A DNA stretch of 64,000 nucleotides, from assembly GCF_030272615.1 (NCBI RefSeq), contig NC_081405.1:26302272-26366271 (forward strand), given 5' to 3'. Shown in pieces: positions 35,505 to 46,469 of the stretch. A program made the translations under genes and the position numbers. Origin of the DNA: Cryptomeria japonica (taxonomy: Eukaryota > Streptophyta > Pinopsida > Cupressales > Cupressaceae). The notes under the pieces are model-generated. The model saw only the letters and a program-made list of their open reading frames with translations, was not told the origin of the DNA and searched no databases. Within the stretch, counting starts at the first letter, position 1. Every line of letters begins with the position of its first letter.

Positions 35505-38500
35505 CTATTCTTCCATGGCATCAATAGTACTCATCTCTTGAGTTACCGTTAGGGCTTCCAGATTGAGAAAGCACTTCTGAAGAATTTGCAGTTTGGGAAA
35601 TAAAACCAGTTGAAGTTCCTGCAAATCTCTTGACCAGTTGCTGATCTTTAACTCTATCCTAGCAGATTGAAGCTGGTACCAATGGACTGTTTGCTCATAT
35701 GTGGTGAAAGAATCATATGGCATTTTGAAGTTGCTTATGTACGTTTGTAGATCTAATTGGAGTTTATCCTTTGTGTGAGCACATCATCACAAAATAGATG
35801 GGGCTGGCTAATTTTGCTCAACAGTAGTTTGCCCTCATCCATAACATCTCTTATATCCTTCTATTGTTTCTAAAGTTGAGACTGGAGCTCATTCAGTTTC
35901 TTGACTAAGGCAGTGTTTAGTGCCTTTTGATGCTTCTTCTTGGCATTTGCTTCAGCAACATCTTCCAGACATTGAAACTGGTCTTGTACAATAGTACATA
36001 GAAGTTTTAGTTTTGACAGAGAGGAATCGGTACTGGGAAGGTTAGTACCAGGAATCAAACTGGTGAGGGTGTCAACCGCAGTTTGAATGACATCATGTTC
36101 CTTTTTTCTCCTCAATGTTTCAAATCTTTCTTGTGCAAGCTTTATGCTTTGCAACAACTCTGATTCATCTGCAGATCAGAGGTCGATAGGGCTGGTGATG
36201 TCAACTGGTTTGGCTTGACCACCGGTTGCCTTTGGAGTCTTCGCTTGTTTGGCTTTCTCTGTTTCCTCCTTCTCTGTGGCTCTTTTCTTTTCTGCTTCTT
36301 CTTTCCTTAGTTCTTCCTTCTTCTTATCTTCTTTTCTTCCTCCTTTTTCTTCTTCTCCTCTTCTTTTCTCTTCTCCTCTTCTTTCCTCTTCTCCTCTTCT
36401 TTTCTCTTCTCCTCTTCTTTCCTCTTCTCCTCTTCTTTCCTCTTCTTGTCTTCCGCTTTCTTTTTCTCCTCCTCCTTCTTTTTCTCTTCCTCTTTCTTTT
36501 TATCTTCCTCTTTCTTCGCTTTCTCCTTATCAGCCTTTGCCTTGTCCAGTTTTTCCTTTTCTTCTTTTTCCTTGTCCTGTTTCTCTTTCTCTACTTTTTC
36601 CTTATCAGCCTTTTCCTTTTCTGCCTCTATAGTTACATCTTCACCATCTAATGCATCAACATCAATAATGTCCACCTATTCTGTAACTCTTTCTCCTTCA
36701 CCATCAAATACCTCATCCAGTTTGGCTAAGGATAGGTTAGGGTCTTGTTTGGCCTTCTTGTTGGCCTCAGACACTTGATGTAACTAGACAATAACTTTGG
36801 CATGTAGATGAGTGTCCTTCTCTACATCAGAGGTTTTTCCTTCTAGCAGCCTAAGTCTTCTTCTTCTCATGAAGAAGAGACCTTTATGCGTGTCCATTAT
36901 CTCAAATAATTCAAAATTGGAGGCTTCAAAAAAGCACTGAGCAAATACTTTCTCCCTTATTTCCTGTTCTTTCTCAATGGCAATGCGCCATTTATTGTCC
37001 AAAGAATTATAAAAAGAATCAGGTGTCACCAACCTAATTTTAGATGGCGACTGGTCATTCATACACAAATATTTTATCATTTCCTATTCTACTTCTTCCT
37101 TCTCATTATCAAAAAAATCATAAAAATACTCTTTCAAGTCATCAAGCACCTTTCTCTTAATATTATTTAAAGTCCTTTGACAATGTGTCAGAGGCTTGTA
37201 AGAAGAGATGTCTATATTTACCAGTGTTGATGATGCAGGTGTAGTGCCGGTAGACTTATCCTTCTTGCTTGATTGTTGGGTTTTCTTAGGCTGCACTTTT
37301 GGTTTGGTGTCCTCTAACTCCGGTGAGTTGTTTTTGGTTTTTCACTTCCTCTCAAATACTTTAGCGGGTGCAACTTTTAGTTTCTTCTTGGCAGGTGACC
37401 ACTTGGTCACATTTGGGCTTGCTAAAGTAACCGGTGCCGATACCGATGGCACTACCTTTCCCTTTTTCACTAAAGGTTCTTCAACCGGTGTTACCCTTTC
37501 TAATTAGGTGTCGGTTCGCTTTTTCTTTGCATCTAAAGGAGAGGCAATCAAGGTAGAGGCATACCCATCCAACATGTCATACATAACTTCATACCCCATA
37601 GGTTCTACTTTTTATTTTCTGGGCTCTACTGCTTGCATTATACATTCATCTACTTTTATGGGAAAGCAGATGTCCTCTTCATATTTCTTAACAATATCTC
37701 CAGATATCCTCATCCTCTGACTCATCTTCTGCTTGAATTCATCAAAGTATTTATTCAAGACCTCAGGATATCCCGTTCCCACCGCTTGGAGACTTTCCCT
37801 AATTTTTTTAGTGACCGGTTGGTCAGCAGACCATTGAATATCACCAACTCCAGGGAAATAGCCTTGGAAGTAGAAAAATAGGCCGACCAAGAGTTGTCCG
37901 AACCTGAACCTTAAGGAATTATCCTATTTGATGGACTTTAGGTTCAATAACAGCTATTTTTGCAAATAGGTACACAAATCAAATGAGGCATCTTCCTTGA
38001 TCATTATGTATGCAGCATTCACCGCAGCAGTAGGGACAAAGTTTATTCGGCTAGCATAAAACACTCGGTAGCCGATCACTATGCAGGCATACTTAACCAA
38101 GTCATCTTTGATGGGATTGATAGTCATTCCCCATTGGTCGCTCAGAGAAATGTGAGCTTAGTCATTTCAGTCTTGATGACCTTCCTTAGGGCTGGCACCT
38201 CACCAATGTTGCAGAAACCGGTGACGGCATGAATTGCTTCAAGTTTTATGTCATGTGTCCTCTCGAGATACATTTTGTCACCGTGTACTCTGCTCAAGAT
38301 GATGCAGATGTGATCTTCCGTGAACTCTTCAAGAAAATAAACAACATTATGTAGTTTCTTCCTCTCTAGGATGTTGTATTCTAGTTTGATTTTCTTGTCA
38401 TCCCCACATAATAGACCTAGCTGGGAATGAATCGGTAGGGATCCTAGGTCTTCCAATTTACAGTCAATGTACCCTGAAATATCTTCTTCAACAATGACTC

Positions 38501-38618
38501 CGGCAGGTATTTGGGACAAGGCATTGTATTTCATTTTCCTTTGAATAAATTTAGCTAAGTCCATGGGTACACTAGAACTGGAGTGCGATGCAGAAGCCAT
38601 GATTAACAAGAATTTCAA
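35505..38618 (-). pseudogene. Long unidentified ORF in the Sirevirus-like element (about 1000 codons), degraded
   Basis: The start is at 38618, or at the internal MASASHSSSSVPMDLAKF near 38600. The first 158 codons are open (KYNALSQIPAGVIVEEDISG). After one frame change near 38143 the reading runs in one frame to about 36307 with stops, changes frame again near 36300, and ends MSTIDAMEE at 35505. Visible features: a compact N-terminal region, a Lys/Pro/Ser-rich linker (37500-37250), a 120-residue Lys/Glu-rich coiled coil with repeated KRKEEE units (36675-36307), and a second coiled-coil segment (36157-35870). It has no RT, integrase or protease motif and no clear membrane segment. Its place after gag fits either replacement of pol or an env-like ORF left after loss of pol. 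I do not recognise the family. Confidence 0.55.
36300..36610 (+). repeat. About 300-bp polypyrimidine tract with an 18-bp minisatellite
   Basis: The plus strand is almost entirely C and T. Its core (about 36340-36450) repeats CTCTTCTCCTCTTCTTTC with variants. It encodes the Lys/Glu-rich repeat of the overlapping minus-strand ORF. Confidence 0.85.
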
Positions 38619-39041
38619 GAAATACCTTCACAATTTTGAAATTTAGGGTTTGCCAATGCAGCTCACACCACACCACTTCGGTTGCTTGATTACCACTTTG
38701 ATGTTCTTCACCTGATAGATTGAAAATGATCTCTGGATTCTTCTGCAAGATTTGACTTCTCTCTGAATTGTTTTGACGAATTGCTCCTTATCGCTATGCA
38801 CTTGAAAAATTCTTCGCTCACAAACAGATAAGTGAAAATGGTGTCAAAAATCCCTTTTAAACGATCTTTCACCTACCATAATAAATGCTCCACCACTAGG
38901 GTACAAACCCTAATTTGGCCTTTTACCACTTCAAAATCTTCTGCCGATTGGCAGGTAACATATATCGGCTAAGGTCTTTACCAATATAAATTGGGGGTTC
39001 AAATATTTCATCGATATTCTCCCCCTAAGCTTTTCTGAAGC

Positions 39042-40355
39042 TCAGTTTGCTGGTTTAGAGACTTTCACACTAGGTGCAGAAACTGGTTCATCTTGTGACA
39101 CTTCTTCAGGTTTCTTTTTCCATGTTTTATTCATTCCCGCTTGAACGGTTTCAAAATCAATCTTCCCTTCTGGAGTGATCAGTATATCATCTGATAGGTT
39201 CTTTCTCATTCTATAGGTTATGGCAGGGTGTCCCGGTTTGTTGCAATGATAGCATACCATTCCAGGTGTTCTCCATGGTCCATTGTTCATTCTACCATTC
39301 TTCCTTCTGCATGTTGCAGCAGTGTGACCACTACCATGACAGATCAAACAGGTTGCTCTCCAGCCGGTTGCCGCTTGATAGCCACCACCACCTGATTGAT
39401 GGTCATAAATATTGTACTGGTTTGGATTTCGGTTCACAGTGAGTTCCGGGATAACTCCTTGAGTCCTTGGAGGGTATCTCCCAGTGTTGTGCAAAATAGA
39501 CCTGCATTCAAATGCTCTATGCCCAAACTTGTTGCATGCATAACAATTTCCATTGAATCTATTAGATCTAGGCTTATTGTTTAGAAAATAAGGAAAATTA
39601 TTGTAGGCCTTATTTCTACACACATTAGCAGTATGTCCTTCTTTGAGACAATTAAAGCAAACAAGTTTAAACTTTTGCTTACCTTTATCCTTTGATGTTG
39701 GTTGCTTCTTTGGTGCTACATCTTTTGTTCCAGAGGTCTCACCTTCCTCATAACCGGAGAAACCAAGTCCAGTCATATTCTTTACCGGTTTTGCTAATTC
39801 AAGCTTTTGCTCTAGCTTTGCAGTACTCTGATTGAATTTGGCAAGTATCTCCTTTGTCTCAGTAAGTTCTTTGGAGATAGAAGCATTGGATTCCTTCAAG
39901 GTTCCATTCTCAGAAATGGCCATGTTTAGTTCACCTTGCATTTCTTCTTTTTCCACTTTACTCTCTTGGAAATGAGCAGTAAGGGCACTGATTTCTTGCT
40001 TCATCTTGGAGTTCTCATGATCTTTGTCTTTTACCAGATCTTCAGCTTTCCTTCAATTCTCAAGCTCTTGACACATTCTGATAGTCAGTCCTTCCAGTTC
40101 CCTTCTCAGGTTGGCATTGGATTCATTTAGTTTTTCACCTTCTTCAACTAGGGCATCCATGTCTACTTCATCAGAAGAACTATTTTCAGTAAGCTCCATT
40201 AGTTTCTCAGCATGCTCTCTTCTTTTTGCCAGAGAGGCTTTATACTTGACTTTGAGTTCATCATAGGCTTTCTCGGTCTAGGTGAGATGATGAGTAAGTT
40301 CCCTCACAGTGTATTCCCCCATAACTCCTTCCAAGTGGTTAAACTTATAGAAAGG
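39042..40355 (-). pseudogene. gag: Gag fragment with coiled coil and four zinc-knuckle motifs
   Basis: Reading starts only about 20 bp inside the primer-binding site, so the usual leader and N-terminal Gag domain are missing. The first part (40355-40005) is an acidic and Lys-rich coiled coil with a TAG near 40280 and a TGA near 40055. From 40004 to 39042 it is open for 320 codons. It contains a TGLGFSGYEEGE word, then CFNCLKEGHTANVC, CYACNKFGHRAFEC, CLICHGSGHTAATC and CYHCNKPGHPAITY. The last has Tyr in place of the final Cys. Four knuckles is more than the one or two usual in Copia Gag. The product would bind RNA. Sirevirus affinity is inferred from the coiled coil and the GLGF word. Confidence 0.8.
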
Positions 40356-40372
40356 TTGGCTCTGATACCAAT
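40355..40372 (-). promoter_or_regulatory. Primer-binding site of the Sirevirus-like element
   Basis: The minus strand reads TTGGTATCAGAGCC immediately inside the right LTR, the initiator-Met tRNA type. Confidence 0.9.
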
Positions 40373-41494
40373 TGATGAATACTAAGAGGGGGGGTGAATT
40401 AGTATACCAAAAAACACTGAACTCAAACACTTAAACAATTTAGCAGATAACCGGTATGACAAATTTACAAATAAACCGGTTAAGATAAATGCAAACCAAA
40501 TAGCAAACAAAGCATTCACCCACAAGAGCACAATCACCATAACACAAGAAGTTTTGACGTGGAAAACCAAATGGGAAAAACCACGGTGAGCAGAAACTCA
40601 CAAGTAACTATCTGCAGAATAGAAACCAGACCAGTTAAGGTCATACAATGTTCTTCACCAGAACAAATCTTGTTAGGAATGTAGATCTCTGTTAGGAGAT
40701 AAGTCCTGTTAAAGACTACCTTGTGAGAGGATTTTAGATTCATAGTTGTGAACCACCTTGTTAGAGGATTTTCAAAGGCTTTGCTAGGCCTACCCGATTA
40801 AGGGTTTCAGACTTGTCGAAGATGTGAGTAATCAACAAGTGAGTGATCTAGATACTAGCATGGTATGCTTGGTTAGATCCCTGATAGCTCATTATTAATG
40901 CATTTTAGCATTACTTCAGTCTTCAATATCTCCACACTCCTACTCTTCAGATAGACCTAATCTTTTCTTCTATGATCTCACATGCAAAACCTCATCATCT
41001 AAAACCCTAGACATGATGTCCTTATAAAGGAGTCTGATTTCATGTCAGCCCATTAGGATTACATTACAAGTTCCTAGGTTCAATGCATCTAGACACATTT
41101 GGTAACACGACACAAAATCATTGCCAAAGTGTCAGTGGAAGATAACTCATCTCAGAAATATCAATTGGTAACTCATCACAGAGTAATATCGGTTCACACA
41201 ATTTACCGATTACTGGTTGTCATAAATGAAGACTGAAAAAAATGTTAACTACCACTTTATTCCTTCATACCGCTTGAGATCCTCGAACCGCTCGAGGTCT
41301 TCATACCACTTTGGGTCTTCAGTCAGTTTGTGACCGGTAAACATCTTCTGCAAAACACCGATAGTCTAAAGGCTATAATACATAATATCGGTTGGAACAA
41401 ATACCGGTTGAGCATAACTCATACATCAAGAAAGTGTACATAAAGCAAGTGTGTGTCCATCAATGACAATCACAACATCATCAAAATGCCAACA
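40373..41494 (-). repeat. 5' LTR (right copy) of the Sirevirus-like element
   Basis: 1122 bp, TGATGAATACTAAG to AAATGCCAACA. It contains the TGGAAAACCAAATGGG box (40560-40584) shared with the left-edge Copia LTR. Confidence 0.92.
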
Positions 41495-41499
41495 GAGAG

Positions 41500-43364
41500 A
41501 CAACTTGTGACCCAAGTGAGCCATTCCTTGCAGAAACCAAATTTATTGAGAACATCAAATAAGAAATCCCTATCCACCATGTCATAAGCTTTCAGGATGT
41601 CCAACTTTAAAATCATACAAGAGTCCTTCGTTTTCTTAGTTGTGTGGAGTGTTTCATGAGAAACAATGATGCCTTCTACAATGGATCTTCCAGGGGAAAA
41701 CCCGCTTTGTTCCTCTGATATAATGTGCATCAAGAGGGGCTTCAATCTATTAGCAATGATCTATGTTACAATCTTATAAACAGTACTGCATAGAGCTATA
41801 GGCCTGAAGTCACTCATCTGTTGTGGGTTGTGCTTCTTGGGGATTAGAGTCAAAAAGGTGTGATTGATGGCCCCTAACATAGTCATCTTCTTTCTTGATT
41901 CTTCTACAACAAGGTGTAAATCTCGAGCAATGATATCCCAGTAATGATGGAAGAACGCAACAGGGAAGCCATTCGGGCCAAGAGTCTTATCCGGACTCAA
42001 CTGGAAGGTGGTTTTCCTTACTTCATCAATAGAAATGGGCGTACAGAGAGCTGTATTTTGATTAATAGAGATGATGGATGGGATTGAGTTTAGAATTCTG
42101 GTTCTTGCTTCATGATCGACCTGACGGTCACCATTCAGTAGAGAGTCAAAGAAACTTACTACTTCCTGTGTAATGTCTTCGTAATTCCTGACAGTGACAC
42201 CATCTGATCTCATAATCTCTGATATTTTGTTTCTATTACAACTGGCAATGATCGACCGGTGGAAGAATTTGGTATTTTTATCTCCTTCCTTTAACCATAA
42301 CTCCCTTGATTTTTGCCGCCAGTGGATTTCTTCATATCTAAGGATTTCATTTAAATTAGATTTGAGAGAATTTTCTTTGATGAATATCTCCTCAATCATT
42401 CCTGAAGTCGTAATAGAGTTTGTTAAATCTGCCAGTTCTGCCATTATTCTTAATTTCTCCATATGAATATTCCTGAAGTGGTTATTATTCCATTCCTTGA
42501 TCTTAACCTTAATATACTTGAGTTTTTTTATTGAGAATGAAAAGTCTCGAATGATTCCTAAATACTGGCTCATTCCACCAAGTCGCTATTAGATCATGTA
42601 GTTTAGTCACTCTGAGCCACATTTTCTCAAACCAAAACCAAGTACCTCCCTCCGCTTGAACCAAGGCAACCTCCAGACAAATCGAGTAGTGATCTGATCC
42701 AGTGAGTGATAGAATCGATGATTCTAAGGCTAGATTTTGGCCTAGCCAATCGCCAGAAACAAGGAACCTGTCAAGCCGTTCAACAATATTAGAGAAGCCT
42801 TCGATTTGTCCATGTGAAAATTCCATTTTTCATAACAATGTCTAAGAGATGGTTCTTCTCAACAAAGTCAAAGAAGTCTTTTTGGGACGTACCAGTCCTC
42901 TGAATACCCACACTTTTCTCAGTGTCAAAAAGGATCGCATTAAAATCCCCAGCTACCACACAACTACCATCGGTAATATTATTTAGGTTAAAGGATAGGA
43001 GATCCCAGAGAGTCTGATTGTCACCAGTGGAGGAAGGTCCATACACATTGAAGAGATTGAAGTTCTCATTTCGTCCAAGAGTAGTGACCAAGCACTGTTG
43101 CCAATACTTATCTTCTCCCACAAGTGAGATCTTAACATTCATGGGGTTCCAAATAATTCCTAGGCCACCGAAAGCTCCATCTGATTGCCTACAAAACCCA
43201 TTCCATTGTTTCCAAGATCTCATTTTGGCCTCAATCTCAACCTTACTCCATTTAGTTTCCTGTAATAGCCAAATATATCCTTTGGTGTCATCAATCTAGT
43301 GCTTAATCAAGCACCATTTGTCAAGGGCATTGATGCCCCCGATGTTCCAAGATAAGAGTCTCAT
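41500..43364 (-). pseudogene. LINE-B ORF2, first part: endonuclease and N-terminal RT
   Basis: ORF2 starts with the ATG at 43364-43362 (MRLLSWNIGGIN), only five bases after the ORF1 stop, so translation coupling is plausible. Endonuclease words are LQETKW, GDFNAI, FTWTNRRL and GSDHYSI. The RT begins after WRQKSRELWLKEGDKNT with PDKTLGPNGFP (near 41965-41995) and LDILKAYDMVD (near 41560-41610). The frame changes near 42826 and 42573. The LTR element is inserted in the middle of the RT at 41499. Confidence 0.87.
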
Positions 43365-43369
43365 GGCTC

Positions 43370-45250
43370 CTAGGGAAGGGCAATTCCCTTCCCTAAATTA
43401 AGTTTGGTTTGACCACAGGCAGCACCAGCTACTGCTAGCATGACTTTTTTAGACTTGCGCCCCCACACACCTTTTGGTTTAAAATTTGGTTTATCAATAA
43501 TCAAATCTGATTTGCCAAAACCTTTTAAGGAACCCTCCATTATAAGCTCTGAGTCAGGTTCGAAGTCCTCCTCCCCCTCTGAGGAGGAGGTTTCAATTTT
43601 GCCATCTTCAAGTTCAATACCTATCAGAGAGTTAGTCTGCCCTCCCAGCACCCCTATAGTATTATTCTCCATATCCTGAGAGGGTGGATTTTCGTCTTCA
43701 GTTGCCAATTGAATTCTAGGCACAAAGGGGGAAGGTGGAAGAGAGTCCACAATCTTGGATTCAATGTCTTCCTGTAGGGATTTGGTCTTCTCTAGCAGTG
43801 TGAGAAGATCTTGTTGGCTCTCGATTTGACCAAAGGAGGGGGGCACTATGATCAAAGGGGTTGCCTCTGTTAGCATGACATTCTCCTTCTCAAGAGTATC
43901 ATTGCAAAGGGCATCCCTGGAGTCATCGGTAATGAGAGGTTTCGGTTGTAGTTTTACCTCAATAGGAGATTGCATACAGGAATAATTTCATTGTATCATA
44001 GCCGAGACATCATAGCTAATACCGAAGTGATCCAAGGAGAAGCATTTAGGACAAATGTGCAGTTGATCTTCCCTATCAATCTTTTGAATCCAGATCTTGC
44101 CAGCCCCAATAATTCTGACTTTGTTAGGGATCTTGTTGACTTGATTTGTGTTGATACAAATTCTAAGAAAGCTTCCCCATAGTTTATCTTCCAAAATATC
44201 ATCGACTAATACAAAGGTACCAAGGTTTTTGCATATGTCCTTAATGAAATCAATGTGCCAATAATCTGAGGGACAATTATACAGTCTTATCCATACCTTG
44301 CTATCCAACAAGACATATATCTGGGGATTGAAATTGGGCTGCCAATCGATGATGTGAACTTCAATGCCCTCTAGGATATATGGACCTATGTTTTTAGCTT
44401 GTCATTGCTCTTTATTGTTCATAAATTCAATCATACAGAAATCATTCGAGAGAATATTAATATTAATATCATTTCCCCACTGCTCTCTACACCAGGATTC
44501 AAAGTTGTCCTTACTCCACTTTCCACCACCCCACTTGATAAAAAGGCAAGACTAAAGCAAATTTGACCGAGCAGAATTAATTTTATTCTCATCCAGGAAG
44601 ATAGTGGGTCTTGGGGTTTTACTTACCAGATTATGAGAATGGGACCGTTGAAAGAGGGAGTCTTCTCTCTAAATGTTTGGTCATCTTTCCTGATTTGGTT
44701 GAGGAGTCCGATTAATCGGACAGTAGTTAGATCTCCAAAACCTTGCTTCACCCGCTTTATAATTTCCTTGCCTGAAGCGCCCATTCCATTTTTGAAAATT
44801 ACCATGATCAGTCTAGGGAGCAAAAAAAGAGTTGGTATGAGGGATATTTCTCTCGAGCGGCGCATCAGAAGTGTTGGGTTTAGGCGGTGGATGCCAGTTT
44901 CTGGGGCCCTTGGATACAGGACGATTAGCCTTGTGGAACCAGCCATTGTTGTTCCAACTAAAACCATTCTCCTTCCACTTGTGTAGGTCAATAGGGCACA
45001 AATTACCACTTGAGTAGGGATTTCCATGGTTTAACCATGGATTGGAATGTTTGGAGCCCTGAAACATATTTGTAACCCCTGCTTTGTCCGGTTCCTAGAC
45101 TGCTTGGATTCAACCAGTCTCAATGGGGAAAGCAATGTCTGCTTCATTGCTCTAGGAGCCAACCTTTGTGGACTGGGAGCTAGAGTACCTCGGATTGGTG
45201 GTCCTGTTCTATTCGCCAATGTCGCTCCTGCTACCATCCAGAGCCACCAT
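43370..45250 (-). pseudogene. LINE-B ORF1 (RNA-binding, DUF4283-like with CCHC remnant)
   Basis: The best start is the ATG at 45250 (MVALDGSRSD). One frame holds to the TAG at 43372-43370 and is broken by several stops. The N-terminal third is Asn/Trp/Pro-rich (GSKHSNPWLNHGNPYSSGN). The middle (44311-43988) resembles DUF4283 and the following knuckle region of plant LINE ORF1 (VWIRLYNCPSDYWHIDFI, CPKCFSLDHFG). The C-terminal part (43975-43370) is acidic and Ser-rich with a basic end. It would bind the LINE RNA. Confidence 0.75.
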
Positions 45251-45351
45251 TTTGCTATTTCATTCCGCAAGTACTTCCAACCTTGATTCTAGGTTTGCAA
45301 TTGTGCTCCAAAATAAATCTGAAAGGGATTGTAATAGAAAGTGATTTGACC

Positions 45352-45360
45352 AATGTTAGA
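45352..45360. repeat. TSD of LINE-B (right copy)
   Basis: AATGTTAGA, identical to 30168-30176. Confidence 0.75.
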
Positions 45361-45365
45361 TTAAA

Positions 45366-45470
45366 TTTTAATTTAATATTAATTTAAATTATTTTTACAT
45401 AATAAAATGTAAATGATTTTTTAGTTTTTACAAATTTTGAAAATGTTAAAAGTAAGATTATCTTAAACAT
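45366..45470. repeat. About 100-bp AT-rich direct repeat, second copy
   Basis: It matches 29916-30015 closely (TTTTAATTTAATATTAATTT, ATTTTTACAT, GTAAGATTAT). The two copies bracket LINE-B outside its TSDs. Confidence 0.8.
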
Positions 45471-45800
45471 TTTTTTACAAAAAATTAGAAACACGCTTTT
45501 TTTTTTTTTTGATAAAAGTGAAGAACCACTAAATTTTCTTAATTTTTATTACTTTTACAACCTGGTTCAAAGAGCACTGGTAAGAAAGAGCCAAGTAAAG
45601 AAAACCTTCGGTCTTGCTCATACATAATAAAACCAGATAAGAGGCCAACCCAAAGATTACACAATCGCCATAATGGGCAACAAAAAACCCAGCCCCCTAG
45701 AATGAGTACAAAATTTCTCTGAATGAGAGAATTACATTAAGAATGTAGAAACCAAGAACTAGTGCTTTCCAACAAAGGAGAAGAAGAGGGGATACCATCA

Positions 45801-46469
45801 TCATTGAGAGCTGCAGGAGGCACCATTTGAATAGGCAAAACTGAAGTTGGAGAAGACATTACCTCTTTCATCGAGTCCAAAAGAAAGTAAATACCTGAAA
45901 AATATATTGACAACTGGGGCCAGAAAATCTGGCGAGACATGATCTAACAAAGCTACCAAGGCAAACATAGTATCATCATAAAGGTTAGAAATCAAGCCAT
46001 TTGTTATAATTGAAAGAAGTTCCCCATGCCAGCCAGAAGATAGTAATTGAGAACGAGGTAGGAAACCACCATAAGAAAAATTGCCAAATTCAAAATGATA
46101 GAGAGATAATGCATTATCCAAATCAGCAGTAGAATAGAAATAGGGATGGAAGTATGCATCAAAAAGTGCCCTGACCATAGAAGAATCCAAGAGCAAGTCC
46201 ATACAGATAGTGAAAAAATGAGATGCAACCTCAACAAGAAAACAACCTACATTTTCCACCAGCCATCGTTTGCCCAAAACCTTGCGAAAAGCCAGAGAGA
46301 AATCCAAAGAAAAAATTTGAAGGCCAAACTTTTCATCATCAAAATCATGAGAGTCCTGGAAGTCATGCTTCTTAATAGGCATCAATACTCTATATCCCAC
46401 AGACTCCATAAAAGAGATAATGCAAAAACAAAGAGAAATCGGGATTATAAAGACAACAAATGCCATCAT
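45801..46469 (-). CDS. LINE-C 3'-terminal ORF3, 222 codons, intact, unknown function
   Basis: An uninterrupted reading downstream of RNase H from MMAFVVFIIPISLCF to GASCSSQ. The first 20-25 residues are hydrophobic and could be a signal or membrane segment. Further on come KKHDFQDSHDFDDEKFG, a VLGKRWLVENVGCFLVEVAS stretch and LYHFEFGNFSYGGFLPRS. The last matches the LINE-A 3' region at 14135-14380. It is the least damaged frame of LINE-C even though ORF2 of the same copy is broken. I recognise no family. Translation is unproven; it could be a third protein of this LINE family. Confidence 0.5.
   Translation of the reverse strand: MMAFVVFIIPISLCFCIISFMESVGYRVLMPIKKHDFQDSHDFDDEKFGLQIFSLDFSLAFRKVLGKRWLVENVGCFLVEVASHFFTICMDLLLDSSMVRALFDAYFHPYFYSTADLDNALSLYHFEFGNFSYGGFLPRSQLLSSGWHGELLSIITNGLISNLYDDTMFALVALLDHVSPDFLAPVVNIFFRYLLSFGLDERGNVFSNFSFAYSNGASCSSQ

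Larger units (their letters stand above)
34046..41494 (-). mobile_element. Sirevirus-like non-autonomous LTR element with gag fragment and a long unknown ORF, nested in LINE-B
   Basis: LTRs at 34046-35104 (1059 bp) and 40373-41494 (1122 bp) begin TGATGAATACTAAGAGG and end AAATGCCAACA; the TSD is GAGAG. On the minus strand the primer-binding site TTGGTATCAGAGCC abuts the right LTR (40355-40372), and a polypurine tract (AAAGGGGGAGAT) abuts the left LTR at 35105-35116. Similar purine tracts recur near 35192, 35245 and 35302; multiplied polypurine tracts are a known Sirevirus trait. The interior encodes a coiled-coil and zinc-knuckle Gag fragment (40355-39042) and a second ORF (38618-35505). No protease, integrase, RT or RNase H motif is present. 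Confidence 0.92.
30177..45351 (-). mobile_element. LINE-B: L1-type non-LTR retrotransposon, apparently full length, with one nested LTR element
   Basis: Minus-strand order: 5' UTR from 45351, ORF1 (45250-43370), ORF2 endonuclease and RT start (43364-41500), interruption by 34046-41499, remaining RT, zf-RVT and RNase H (34040-31684), a 3'-terminal ORF (31326-30461), then the 3' UTR and poly-A (plus strand T-rich, 30177-30192). The TSD AATGTTAGA (possibly plus TT) lies at 30168-30176 and 45352-45360. Without the insertion the LINE is about 7.7 kb. Its protein words differ from LINE-A and LINE-C, so it is a different family. Confidence 0.85.

Noticed and set aside
36226-36651. Leu/Phe- and Ser/Phe-rich plus-strand frames resembling membrane proteins
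   Set aside because: They are the antisense of the Lys/Glu-rich minus-strand coding repeat. A pure C/T tract always gives Leu, Phe and Ser.
44633-45286. Plus-strand frames over LINE-B ORF1
   Set aside because: They are shadows. The minus-strand frame continues into the DUF4283-like region.
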